From positions 587 through 38,851 of the forward strand of contig NZ_LT635860.1 of the NCBI RefSeq assembly GCF_900128485.1: DNA of 38,265 bases, in the 5' to 3' direction. Positions 8,101-14,721 of the stretch are shown here, piece by piece (the first letter of the stretch is position 1; every line of letters begins with the position of its first letter). The position numbers were made by a program, and so were the translations under genes. This stretch comes from Duodenibacillus massiliensis. GTDB lineage: Bacteria; Pseudomonadota; Gammaproteobacteria; Burkholderiales; Burkholderiaceae_F. Below the pieces are notes generated by a model that had not been told where the DNA came from, searched no databases, and was given only the letters and a program-made list of their open reading frames with translations.

Positions 8101-8250
8101 AAGGTGTGCTTTGCCGTAGCGGCAATGGCGGGCGTTGCCACGATGTGGATGGCGGTCTTTGCCGATACCGGTGTGACGCTTCTTGTGGTCGCCTGGGGAC
8201 TGCGGCTCATGCGTGCGGGCGCCAAAGTGGACGCGATGACGCGCGCTTAA
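5194..8250 (+). CDS. P1B-type heavy-metal (Zn/Cd/Pb) efflux ATPase with five N-terminal HMA-like domains
   Basis: 1018 residues. It uses ATP to pump divalent soft metals out of the cytoplasm. The ATG at 5194 is preferred over GTG 5188 for its spacing from GGAG at 5181-5184. The first 310 residues are four tandem HMA domains, each with MDCPVE in place of the usual CxxC (Cys near 21, 98, 174 and 252). A fifth copy (about 315-380) has lost the motif (ENMASDADV). The core has TGES, CPC (660-662), DKTGT with phosphorylated Asp704, SHP, and GDGIND (903-908). The last membrane pair contains ALGVK and FADTGVT, the Lys and Asp typical of ZntA/CadA-type P1B-2 pumps. ZntA is about 730 residues, so the excess is all N-terminal. 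Control is probably by the divergent MerR protein. Confidence 0.95.
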   Translation: MASIQTVTNRTVVLQVPEMDCPVEVGEIEEAFKGNADVVKLACDVMSRQVTMTVKPTLTTDALLAVFKKISMPAEVLSEKAEEAKNRTLTLKVPAMDCPVEVGEIEEAFKGNGDVVKLACDVMNRTVTMTATSALTTDAVLATFKKLNMPADVVNEVAAAAARRTVKLKVEAMDCPVEAGEIEEAFKGNTDVEKLTCDVMNRVVTMTVTEGLTTGQILAAFEKLGMPAEPLEDKPLAAVGGKELKLYVEAMDCPVEVGEIETALKDNPLIADKHFDVVNRTVTLVLTDVNADTAGIFAVFKAIGMPAVEVKTAGGASETVLAVENMASDADVKAVLDVIGLDAAVDRKAQTVQFVTDAEHVLGIITRLNEAGWKASVKSTKTDTGIKKDEKLPYARLGTALVLAFGAEALELAGTFPEWAVMVPALIAIVLAGFGTIKKGVLCLVRGVFNMSTLMAVAVTGAACLGAWPEAAMVMTLYEIGEMIESLSMTRARKAIRTLLSVAPNEVEARINGTWTKIPIETAPAGIVYRVEPGERAALDGVVEDGTGSMDESMITGESLPVQKAAGSTVWAGALSLESTIVIRSTAAAKDSMSARIIRAVEEAEQKKAPLQRFVDKFAARYTPTVFVIAVAVAIVGPLVTELPWTTWIYRALVLLVIACPCALVISTPVTIVSALALAARRGVLVKGGVYLEEGRNLKNAALDKTGTITRGEPKFQTLTLIGASDETKVWQQAASLADMSSHPVSRAVSDAAEAKHVETRVVKDFKALPGAGTEGRIDGALLRLTNLKWLESKGLATPEVKAAFEAAHAKGQTAVALSDMFGVMGVFAVADTVKDGAAEAIAAMKRAGITPYLLTGDNSRAAQAIGTSVGIAAENIKAELLPEEKLSHIEALEGKAATAMVGDGINDAPALSRARIGFAMGVKGADSAIEAADVALMDDDVGKIAWFKRLSELTHRTMAQNIIFALGVKVCFAVAAMAGVATMWMAVFADTGVTLLVVAWGLRLMRAGAKVDAMTRA
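5206..6110 (+). repeat. Four tandem in-frame HMA-coding repeats of about 230 bp
   Basis: The DNA around the MDCPVE codons recurs near 5249, 5480, 5708 and 5942, spaced 231, 228 and 234 bp apart. Long stretches are nearly identical (for example the codons for EVGEIEEAFKGN). The second and third repeats are closest to the first, and the fourth is more diverged. This pattern fits recent in-frame duplication and makes the region prone to repeat-number change. Confidence 0.82.
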
Positions 8251-8267
8251 AAACTGAGGTTGAAATA

Positions 8268-8303
8268 AAAACGCCCGGGAGCTTTAAAACTTCAGGGCGT
8301 TTT
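8268..8303. terminator. Bidirectional terminator between the ATPase and the aldo/keto reductase
   Basis: AAAACGCCC at 8268-8276 pairs with GGGCGTTTT at 8295-8303. The A and T tracts at both outer ends give a U-run in either direction, fitting the convergent gene pair on its two sides. Confidence 0.72.
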
Positions 8304-8321
8304 GCGTAACGGACGCAAAAA

Positions 8322-9173
8322 TCAGAACGTCACGTGATCGGGATCAAGTCCCGAGAAGCAGGCCTGCGGGAGGTTGTCCAAACGCTCCATTTCTTCGGGC
8401 GTCAGATTGAAACTGAAAAGTTCCGCGTTTTGCTTCTGGCGTTCGGGGTTAAGGGATTTGGGCACCGCCGCCACACCGTGCTGCAGACACCAGCGCAGCG
8501 CAATCTGCGCGGTGGTGACGCCGTGCTGTTGCGCGAGTTCAACGAGCACCGGATGGTGAATCAGGGCGCCGCGCCCTAAAGGCGACCAGGCTTCCACCTG
8601 AATCCCGTGACTGCGGCAGAAATCAAAAGTGGCTTTCTGCATGTAGCCCGGGTGAAATTCGATTTGGTTCACCATCGGAACAACTTCAGCGCGCGCCAAA
8701 AGGGGCACGAGGTGATGCACGAGGAAGTTACTCACCCCGATCGCGCGGACGCGCCCTCTGCGGTAGATTTCTTCCATCGCGCGCCAGGTGCCGGAATTAA
8801 TGCTCTGCCAGGTCATCGCTTCGCCGCGCGCCGCGGGCCAGTGCATCAAAAAGAGGTCGAGGTAACCGATCTGCAGCGCGTCCATCGTGCGCTCAAAGGC
8901 TTCAAGCGTTTCCTTGTAGCCGCGGTCGGTGTTCCAGAGTTTGCTGGTGACAAAGAGTTTGGAGCGGGGCACACCGCACGTTCTCACCGCAACGCCCACG
9001 CTTCTTTCATTGCCGTAGATGTGCGCCGTGTCGATGTGACGGTATCCGAGATTCACCGCACTGTGAATGGCTTTGACGAGCACGTCATCGTCGGGAACCT
9101 GCCAGGTTCCCAGACCAATGCAGGGCATCGTTACCCCGTTGGACAGTTTGAAGCCGCTGGCAATCGTAGGCAA
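8322..9173 (-). CDS. Aldo/keto reductase (AKR, 2,5-diketo-gluconate reductase-like)
   Basis: NADPH-dependent oxidoreductase of the (beta/alpha)8-barrel AKR superfamily, cytoplasmic. Motifs in order are GVTMPCIGLGTWQV, GYRHIDTAHIYGNE (catalytic Asp and Tyr), the catalytic Lys in FVTSKLWN, LFLMHWP (catalytic His), IGVSNF, NQIEFHP and the cofactor-binding VPKSLNPER near the end. A TTG start at 9173 (L/M-PTIASGFKLSNG) is chosen because GGGAGAAG lies five bases before it. The frame is open to a GTG at 9215, but the added residues (INIIL…) are not protein-like and have no ribosome site. Length of 283 residues is normal. The natural substrate cannot be told. It is convergent with the metal ATPase and appears monocistronic. 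Confidence 0.9.
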   Translation of the reverse strand: MPTIASGFKLSNGVTMPCIGLGTWQVPDDDVLVKAIHSAVNLGYRHIDTAHIYGNERSVGVAVRTCGVPRSKLFVTSKLWNTDRGYKETLEAFERTMDALQIGYLDLFLMHWPAARGEAMTWQSINSGTWRAMEEIYRRGRVRAIGVSNFLVHHLVPLLARAEVVPMVNQIEFHPGYMQKATFDFCRSHGIQVEAWSPLGRGALIHHPVLVELAQQHGVTTAQIALRWCLQHGVAAVPKSLNPERQKQNAELFSFNLTPEEMERLDNLPQACFSGLDPDHVTF

Positions 9174-9480
9174 AGCTCTTCTCCCGATAGTAAGGATTAT
9201 GTTTATGTTAATCACGGTGGGTTGCGCCTGATTCTAGCAAAAGAGATGAGTATTTCCGCTCAGATGCTGAGTTTAGGTAGAACTGCTCAGGCCGCCCGTA
9301 GTGCGGCTTTCGGGCCGATTAATGCTGTGTTGCGGTCTTGTTTTTCGCCTTCTGCCTGATTCTATAATCCGACAAAACGGCTGAAACGGGAAAGGGGAAA
9401 GTGCACCTTCAGCGACGCAGTGCGGTTGCGTCAATACCGTTGTCAGCCTGCCGATGAGAACACACAGGGAATCAGTTTCG
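9174..9480. other. Intergenic region between divergent genes
   Basis: About 300 bp hold the promoters of the leftward aldo/keto reductase and the rightward 9481 gene. I see no convincing operator or RNA gene. A 37-codon frame at 9246-9359 exists but has only a weak ribosome site and is not called. Confidence 0.5.
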
Positions 9481-10860
9481 ATGGCTTCACATGAATTATG
9501 GGGTGCCGTGGCGCCCGCAATTGCGGTGGCGGCTGTGGCTGCCGGTTTTGCCTGGCAGATGATGCGCCGAAAGACCGTTAAACCGAAGGTGCGGCCTGAG
9601 CCCATGTCCTGGAAAAAGGATCCGAAGACGGGGCTGCCGATTCCCAATGACGATCCTGCGAAAGGCGCCGAAAAAACGGACGCCGGGGTGGAACGCTTCC
9701 GCGCGGTGGGCGTAAAGCGCCCGACGATGCTCGCGGTGACCGCAATCCGGGGGGAGGCGACCGCAGCTGAACTCTTTATTCAGCGCGCTTTCAAAATTGA
9801 CCGTCCGTTTTGGCGGCCGCTTGACGTGAGCTTTCACGAAAAGAGGAACCTCGACTGCCTCTTTTCCAACGTCAACAAACTCGCCTGGGTGCCGGGCAGT
9901 GCCTTTGAACGTCACTTTTATGCCGTGAGTTTCTCGCCGGTACTGGAAGAAGCCCTGCACCAGGGGTTTCATCCGCGTGTGAACGCCACGGCCGCTGACC
10001 TTCAGATCTGCGCAATTGATGAGACGGGCACGCAGCTCGGAGAACCGATGCTCATGCCGGATCACTCCTGGGGCGAGCCCGCCAAAGTCCATGCCCTCTG
10101 GTGCGCCCTTAATCCCACCGACAAGCAGCATGATCTTGAACCCGAACTCAAAGAAGAACTGCGTGTTTTGGGTGAGCACGTTGAGTCGATCGTGGAATAC
10201 GTCTCTGCGCTTTCTGCGCGCAACTGGCAGATCCGCTTTAAGGAACTCACGGACCTTGCGGACGACCTCTGCCGCCTGGGTGCTGAAGCAGGGCCCGCGA
10301 CGGAGCGCCATAGTCGTACGAACGCTATTGAAAAGGAGGTGGACGCGGATTCTCAGCGCATTGACAAGGCCGTTAAAGACAAGCTCGATGAGATGCGGTC
10401 CTTGGAAGAAGCCGACCAGGCACTCGTTTACGCGAAGGCCTGCATCGCTGTGCGGGAGTTGATCGTCCGCTTTAAACGGATCCTTGCGATTTTGCGCGTG
10501 ATCGGCGGGGATACTTTCGAGCATGAGCTTCAGGGGACCAACAACATGACGCGCGACCTGGAGAATTTCCCGGATGTGCGGCCTTTGATTGAGGCGGCAA
10601 CGCACATGGCGCATGAGGCTTTAAGCAAAGACTCCAGGAGCATGAACGAGCTTGATTTGAAGCGCGCCGGGGAAATCACGCGGCACGCCAAGGAACTCGT
10701 TGAGATGCACGATACGTACTACGACCAACTCAAAAAGGACGTGGACCGCGTGCAGGCGGAGCTTGACCGGTGCCTTGTGCAGCAGACGCATCAGCGCCGC
10801 TTTGCGGTGCGCGTGGATGATGCCGGGCACATTGAGGAGATGTATGTCCTTGATGACTGA
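9481..10860 (+). CDS. Unrecognised membrane-anchored coiled-coil protein
   Basis: 459 residues starting MASHELWGAVAPAIAVAAVAAGFAWQMMRRK, one N-terminal membrane helix followed by a positive patch, so the bulk should be cytoplasmic. The start at 9481 is supported by AGGGAA upstream; an ATG at 9454 lacks one. After a linker the segment at about 85-230 is mixed alpha/beta, with an almost complete phrase FWRPLDVSFHEKRNLDCLF. From about residue 230 to 445 it is highly charged and helical (EELRVLGEHVESIVEYV…, NAIEKEVDADSQRIDKAVKDKLDEMRSLEEAD), so probably coiled coil. I do not recognise a family. It is followed by its own terminator and seems to be a single-gene unit. G+C resembles the core genes, so it is likely resident rather than acquired. 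Confidence 0.82.
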   Translation: MASHELWGAVAPAIAVAAVAAGFAWQMMRRKTVKPKVRPEPMSWKKDPKTGLPIPNDDPAKGAEKTDAGVERFRAVGVKRPTMLAVTAIRGEATAAELFIQRAFKIDRPFWRPLDVSFHEKRNLDCLFSNVNKLAWVPGSAFERHFYAVSFSPVLEEALHQGFHPRVNATAADLQICAIDETGTQLGEPMLMPDHSWGEPAKVHALWCALNPTDKQHDLEPELKEELRVLGEHVESIVEYVSALSARNWQIRFKELTDLADDLCRLGAEAGPATERHSRTNAIEKEVDADSQRIDKAVKDKLDEMRSLEEADQALVYAKACIAVRELIVRFKRILAILRVIGGDTFEHELQGTNNMTRDLENFPDVRPLIEAATHMAHEALSKDSRSMNELDLKRAGEITRHAKELVEMHDTYYDQLKKDVDRVQAELDRCLVQQTHQRRFAVRVDDAGHIEEMYVLDD

Positions 10861-10910
10861 CCGCTGAGCCGTATCGGTCTGCCAGCACTTTGGTTGTTAG
10901 TGTTGACCGC

Positions 10911-10957
10911 AAGCCGGAAGGTGAGGGGCTTTTGCCTTTGTCTCTTCCGGCTTTTTT
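10911..10957 (+). terminator. Rho-independent terminator after the coiled-coil gene
   Basis: AAGCCGGAAG (10911-10920) pairs with CTTCCGGCTT (10944-10953), a 10-bp stem followed by TTTT (10954-10957). Confidence 0.83.
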
Positions 10958-10972
10958 GTTGCCTGCTTCTAG

Positions 10973-12302
10973 TACGTCTTTCGTAAAATACGTTGACTAA
11001 TTGCTGGTAGCCACCATATAATCTTCCCAAAGCTGGTAAAGGGAGGGGATATGGCGGGACGGCCGCGAAAATTTGCAAAGGAGCTCACAACCGACGAGCG
11101 AACCATGCTGGAGACGATTGCACATTCTCGCACTGAAGAGAAACGTCGAGTTGAACGCGCAGAAGTAATTTTGGGATGCGCCGCAGGAATGAGCAATGTT
11201 GCAATTGCTGAGAAACTTCACATTTCCAAGCCGACGGTGGTGAAGATTCTGAAAAAATGGACAATGTTTGGCGTTAACTCAGCACTCGAAGATTTACAAC
11301 GGACCGGTCGTCCAGCCAAGATTCGAATTGAAGCAAAAGCGTGGCTCATCTCTTTGGCTTGTACCAAGCCTGAGGATATCCCCGGTGCCCCTATGACGCA
11401 GCAATGGACAATCTCGGCTCTTACGAAGTATGTGCGTTCTAATTGTCTCAAACAGCAACTTCCTGAACTTGAAGGTGTGCAGGAGTCTACCGTTTGGAGC
11501 ATCTTGAATGAACGTGACATAAAGCCGCATCGAATGTCTTACTACTTGGTTCGGAAGGATCCCGAATTCAAGGTCAAGGCGGAGAAGGTACTCCTGTTGT
11601 ACAAGCGAGTGGAATGGATTCTTCAAATGACACGGCATGAGGTGGCTGCAGAAAGTCGCCCTGATGAATTATGCGGTGAAGTGTTTGTCTCTTACGATGA
11701 GAAACCTGGTATTCAGGCCATTGGGAATACCGCCCCTGATAAAGCTCCGACGTTGCAACATGGATACGTATCTCGCGATTATGAGTACCGGCGTTTAGGG
11801 ACGGTCTCTTTACTGGCCGGCATTGACTTGCTGACCGGCGAAGTTACAGGGTTGGTAAGGGATTCTCATAAAAGTGATGACTTTATTGATTTTTTAAAAG
11901 AACTTGATTCAAAATACGATGAACAACTAAAAATCAATATCATATTGGACAATCATTCCGTGCATCGCTCCAAAACGGTGATGGATTATTTGGCTACCAA
12001 ACGAAAGGATCGTTTTGTATTTACCTTTACGCCCACTCACGCCTCGTGGTTGAACTTGGTTGAAAGTTTCTTCAGTAAGTTAGCAAAGCAGGCCTTACGG
12101 GGCTTGCGGGTTAAGTCCAAAGCTGATCTGGTTACCCGAATTGAGGAGTGGCTGAAAAGAACCAACGAAGAGAGGGTGGTTTATCGCTGGAAATGGAAGC
12201 TTGAGGATATAGAGTCTGCTTTCACAGGGTAGTCCTCGCTTATTGCAGGCTCACAACGAAGGATAAGAGGATTATTAATTAATGTATTTCGCGAACGATA
12301 TA
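10973..12302 (+). mobile_element. IS630-family insertion sequence
   Basis: The transposase gene is flanked by imperfect inverted repeats, TTCGTAAAATACGTTGACTA at 10980 and its partner 12274-12295 read backwards (17 of 22 positions match). TA dinucleotides lie just outside both ends (10973-10974 and 12301-12302), as expected of the TA duplication made by IS630/Tc1-type elements. The exact outer bases are uncertain by a few positions. Confidence 0.72.
11051..12232 (+). CDS. IS630-family transposase
   Basis: 393 residues, start MAGRPRKFAKELTTDE with GGGAGGGG before the ATG. An N-terminal helix-turn-helix (NVAIAEKLHISKPTVVKILKKW) is followed by a second DNA-binding region. The DDE catalytic domain has SYDEKPG (first Asp), IILDNHSVH (second Asp) and THASWLNLVESFF (Glu). 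The frame is complete and undisturbed, so the element may be active. The enzyme cuts at the terminal inverted repeats and inserts at TA. G+C is lower than in the flanking core genes, in keeping with acquisition. Confidence 0.94.
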   Translation: MAGRPRKFAKELTTDERTMLETIAHSRTEEKRRVERAEVILGCAAGMSNVAIAEKLHISKPTVVKILKKWTMFGVNSALEDLQRTGRPAKIRIEAKAWLISLACTKPEDIPGAPMTQQWTISALTKYVRSNCLKQQLPELEGVQESTVWSILNERDIKPHRMSYYLVRKDPEFKVKAEKVLLLYKRVEWILQMTRHEVAAESRPDELCGEVFVSYDEKPGIQAIGNTAPDKAPTLQHGYVSRDYEYRRLGTVSLLAGIDLLTGEVTGLVRDSHKSDDFIDFLKELDSKYDEQLKINIILDNHSVHRSKTVMDYLATKRKDRFVFTFTPTHASWLNLVESFFSKLAKQALRGLRVKSKADLVTRIEEWLKRTNEERVVYRWKWKLEDIESAFTG

Positions 12303-12307
12303 ATAGG

Positions 12308-12340
12308 AATGGCTCTGTGCGCTTGCGCGGGGCCATTTCT
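12308..12340. terminator. Hairpin between the IS630 and IS3 elements
   Basis: AATGGCTC at 12308-12315 faces GGGGCCATT with a GC-rich inner stem (GTGCGC…GCGC) and is followed by TTTCTCT. It could stop read-through from the IS630 gene, or be a fragment of the sequence that the IS3 element invaded. Confidence 0.38.
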
Positions 12341-13399
12341 CTAAGTGGCTGAATTCGTTGCCAACACCTGCCTATCAGGATTCAACCACTGACTGCCTGC
12401 GGGCTCATAGTTCCTCATCCGGCCACAAATCCATCGTTCCGGGTGTTGTTGCCGAGCCTTTGCCATCACTTGACGGCGTGCTTTGCAGATAGCTGCATCC
12501 GCGCCACTGAAGCGCGCCAAAGGCGTTACGTTGTTGATGCCGCTGTGCACCCATTGTTCGTTGTACTTCCGTGCAAAATCCTCCAAAACTCCCTGGCATT
12601 CTTCAAGGCTGTGGTAGTTGCGTTTGCCCATATGCCCCGTGTATTTCATAGTCTTGAACAGTGACTCGCTGTAGGGGTTGTAGTTGCTTACCCGTGGGCG
12701 ACTGTGAGAAAACTCAACACCGCGTACAGCCAGTAACCCCAAGGTTTCAGCGGCTTTCATTGCAGCGCCATTGTCTGAGTGCAAAACTAGGCAGCGAGGC
12801 TGGATGAAGTGCTTGTTCATTGCCTCGCTCAGAAAGCGGACAGCGTTCTGGGACGTTTCGGCATCGAACACGTCGTAGTGCACCAAGTAGCGGCTGTAGA
12901 TGTCAACCACCGCGAACGCGTAGTAAAAGCGTGTGGCATGCTCTGCATCCCGCAGGTACGTGATATCCCATGACCAGACTTGGTTAGGACCGGTGGCCTC
13001 GTAGCTTGTCGGCTTGTGTCGCTTGACTGTGGAGCGAACTCCATCGCGGCGCGTATTGGCTTTATGTTGACGCAGGACACGATACACCGTTGCCTCAGAG
13101 GCCAGGTACTCGCCTTTGTCCAATAGGGCGTGAAAGACCTGTCGGACACTCAGGTCGCAAACATCGGGCTGGCAGTAGCGCTCGTACACAGCCTGCCGCT
13201 CTTTTTCCGAAAGGGCCCGCGGATTTGGGCCGAATTCACGTTTCGGACGCTGATCCTCGCTCTGAGGGTTCCGACGCCATTTGAGATAACCGCTGAAGGC
13301 TATCCCCAAGCATTTACAGGCCTCGACCGCGCGAACCCCTGCCTGTACGGACTCTGTGATCAGCTCGACTGCTTTTTGGCGATCCCGGGTGCTGATCAT
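12341..13399 (-). CDS. IS3-family transposase OrfB (DDE integrase-like catalytic part)
   Basis: 352 residues. An N-terminal HTH-like segment (HTH_21 type, …LSVRQVFHALLDKGEYLASEATVYRVLR) precedes an rve-type catalytic core with WSWDITYL (first Asp), VLHSDNGAAM (second Asp) and YNPYSESLFKTMK (Glu). Its ATG overlaps the orfA stop by four bases (ATGA). The active transposase of IS3 elements is usually the OrfAB fusion made by -1 frameshifting, and a seven-A tract lies at the right place. The frame is intact. Confidence 0.94.
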   Translation of the reverse strand: MISTRDRQKAVELITESVQAGVRAVEACKCLGIAFSGYLKWRRNPQSEDQRPKREFGPNPRALSEKERQAVYERYCQPDVCDLSVRQVFHALLDKGEYLASEATVYRVLRQHKANTRRDGVRSTVKRHKPTSYEATGPNQVWSWDITYLRDAEHATRFYYAFAVVDIYSRYLVHYDVFDAETSQNAVRFLSEAMNKHFIQPRCLVLHSDNGAAMKAAETLGLLAVRGVEFSHSRPRVSNYNPYSESLFKTMKYTGHMGKRNYHSLEECQGVLEDFARKYNEQWVHSGINNVTPLARFSGADAAICKARRQVMAKARQQHPERWICGRMRNYEPAGSQWLNPDRQVLATNSAT

Positions 13400-13923
13400 T
13401 TTTCCTTGTCCACCCAGATCGCCTGCGCTTTTTTTGTCAACACCAACAAAGCCGCGGCTTCCGCCAGGGCCTTTTCCTTGCGTTGCAACTCGCGGTTCTG
13501 CTGCTTTTGTTCTTCGCTTAGCGCCGTTACCTTGTTGATGAGTTCTTGCTCGCGAGCACGCGCACTGGCCGAGAGTACAACATCATCGTCATGCTGTGCA
13601 AGCCAGGTGCTGAAGCGCTTGATTTCGTCCAGGGTGACGCCTTTGGTGCGGCAGAACTTGCCGGCCGCCGGGGACTCAAAGCCGACTTCTTGGCAATACC
13701 CTTCGGCGACAAGCGCGGCACGAAAGTTCATGCCTTGAGGCAAGGGGATGGCCTGAGTGCCTTGCCCGCCAGACCGACTATCAACTTTCAGTTGCCGCAA
13801 CCAACGATACACGCAGCTTGTCGCGATACTATATTCGCGGTGCGCCTGTTCAACCGTAATCTCCTTGGAAAGGATTCTCCCGAGGATTTGATTTTTCTTT
13901 TCGAGCGGGTATGGGGTGCCCAT
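13396..13923 (-). CDS. IS3-family OrfA (DNA-binding subunit)
   Basis: 175 residues starting MGTPYPLEKKNQILGRILSKEIT. An N-terminal helix-turn-helix (EQAHREYSIATSCVYRWLRQLK) recognises the ends. The C-terminal half is a leucine-rich coiled coil (INKVTALSEEQKQQNRELQRKEKALAEAAALLVL) for multimerisation. GGAGAAGATAA precedes the ATG. Right after LVLTKK the gene passes through seven A, where ribosomes may slip into orfB. Confidence 0.9.
   Translation of the reverse strand: MGTPYPLEKKNQILGRILSKEITVEQAHREYSIATSCVYRWLRQLKVDSRSGGQGTQAIPLPQGMNFRAALVAEGYCQEVGFESPAAGKFCRTKGVTLDEIKRFSTWLAQHDDDVVLSASARAREQELINKVTALSEEQKQQNRELQRKEKALAEAAALLVLTKKAQAIWVDKEK
13429..13435 (-). promoter_or_regulatory. Putative -1 frameshift site (seven A) of IS3 copy 1
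   Basis: On the coding strand AAAAAAAG lies within the orfA codons for Lys-Lys, 11 codons before its stop. A -1 slip continues into the orfB frame through SAGGLGGQGK-like residues. The same run is seven A in the other IS3 type (21607-21613) and eight A in copy 2 (22541-22548), where the frames are joined. Confidence 0.62.
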
Positions 13924-13980
13924 TTATCTTCTCCGTGCCCTCCTGATTAGCGATTAGGAAGTATTTTGACAGAGAGGGGG

Positions 13981-14406
13981 CATCAGGACGTGTCTCACGG
14001 CTACGTTTCGGTGTCCTGCAACCACTGCAGCGATCCAGCCTGCGTCAAGGTCTGCCTGACCAAGGCCCATGCCAAGCACGACGACAAGGGCGGACTCGTC
14101 CTGATCGATCAGTCGAAGTGCATCGGCTGCGGCATGTGCGCGAAGGCCTGCCCGTACGGCGCGCCGGTTCTTGACGAAAAGGCGCACAAGATGACGAAGT
14201 GCGACGCCTGCGTCGACCGCGTAGTGAAGGGCGAGCTCCCCGTGTGCGTCGCGGCCTGCCCGCAGCGCGCGCTTGACTTCGGCTATGTCGATGATCTCAA
14301 GGCCAAGTACGGCGAAGGCGCGCACATCGAGCCTCTGCCGTCTCCGGCCGTCACCAAGCCCAACCTTGTCGTCAGGCACGGCAAGGTCGGGAAGGAAGTC
14401 CGATAG
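13981..14406 (+). pseudogene. 3' remnant of a DmsB-like 4Fe-4S ferredoxin subunit, cut by the IS3 element
   Basis: The frame gives 141 residues beginning at the IS edge: HQDVSHGYVSVSCNHCSDPACVKVC, then CIGCGMCAKACPYGAP, KMTKCDACVDRV and CVAACPQRALDFG, ending TKPNLVVRHGKVGKEVR. These are the later Cys clusters of DmsB-type electron-transfer subunits, which carry electrons from a quinol-linked anchor to a molybdopterin reductase. Full DmsB is about 200 residues. The first 60 or so, with the first cluster, are missing and not found elsewhere here. No dmsA or dmsC partner is in the window. The protein cannot be functional, although the remnant has kept a clean frame, so the loss looks recent. Confidence 0.83.
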
Positions 14407-14445
14407 ACGATCGCTCAAGTGAGGCTTCGGCCTGACTGACAGAAT

Positions 14446-14484
14446 AAGACCCGTTCGGCTTGCATTTGCCAGACGGGTCTTTCA
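14446..14484 (+). terminator. Terminator of the former dmsB-like gene
   Basis: AAGACCCGT (14446-14454) pairs with ACGGGTCTT (14473-14481), followed by TCAATTT. It lies 40 bases after the stop. Confidence 0.68.
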
Positions 14485-14514
14485 ATTTCGGTCGCTTATG
14501 CGCATGTGAACGCC

Positions 14515-14721
14515 TCAGAGAGCGGCCCGAAGGTTGATTCCGCATTCGGAACACATCCACTGTGGATCGTGACCGAGATTGGTCAGGCAGCCGCCTATTC
14601 CGACAAGGTGGTGAGAAATGGCATTGCCCAGGATGCGGTCGCCGAAGAATCCGAACTCTATGGAGCGGATGCTGTCTCGGCCGCAGAAGGGCTTTACTGG
14701 TCGCCTCTCATGCTTTGGTGA
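14515..14721 (-). pseudogene. Zinc-ribbon-like reading frame directly behind the helicase, without a start
   Basis: Immediately after the helicase TAA, and in the same frame, 68 codons remain open. They read …KPFCGRDSIRSIEFGFFGD, then GGCLTNLGHDPQWMCSECGINLRAAL and stop. The pattern (F)CG…GGC…DPxWxCxxCG matches small zinc-ribbon proteins, with the first Cys of a CPxCG knuckle replaced by Lys. There is no ATG, GTG or TTG before the conserved part. An ATG at 14711 in another frame stops after five codons (MRGDQ), so a small gene broken by a frameshift is the simplest reading. Read-through of the TAA would instead fuse it to the helicase. No function is claimed beyond likely zinc binding. Confidence 0.5.

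Larger units (their letters stand above)
12333..13978 (-). mobile_element. Complete IS3-family element (copy 1)
   Basis: It holds intact orfA and orfB. The right boundary is set by comparison with the second copy at 22153-23091: the two copies are near-identical up to GACAGAGAGGG (13978 / 23091) and then diverge. The left boundary is placed just outside orfB near the CCATTTCTCT that loosely mirrors the right end. A target duplication could not be confirmed. On the right it cuts a dmsB-like gene. Confidence 0.75.

Noticed and set aside
9246-9359. 37-codon frame before the coiled-coil gene
   Set aside because: Weak ribosome site, no recognisable product, and it lies in a divergent promoter region.
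14506-14721. Plus-strand 71-codon frame (MNASESGPKVDS…)
   Set aside because: The minus strand in the same place carries a zinc-ribbon signature; the plus frame has no motif or ribosome site.
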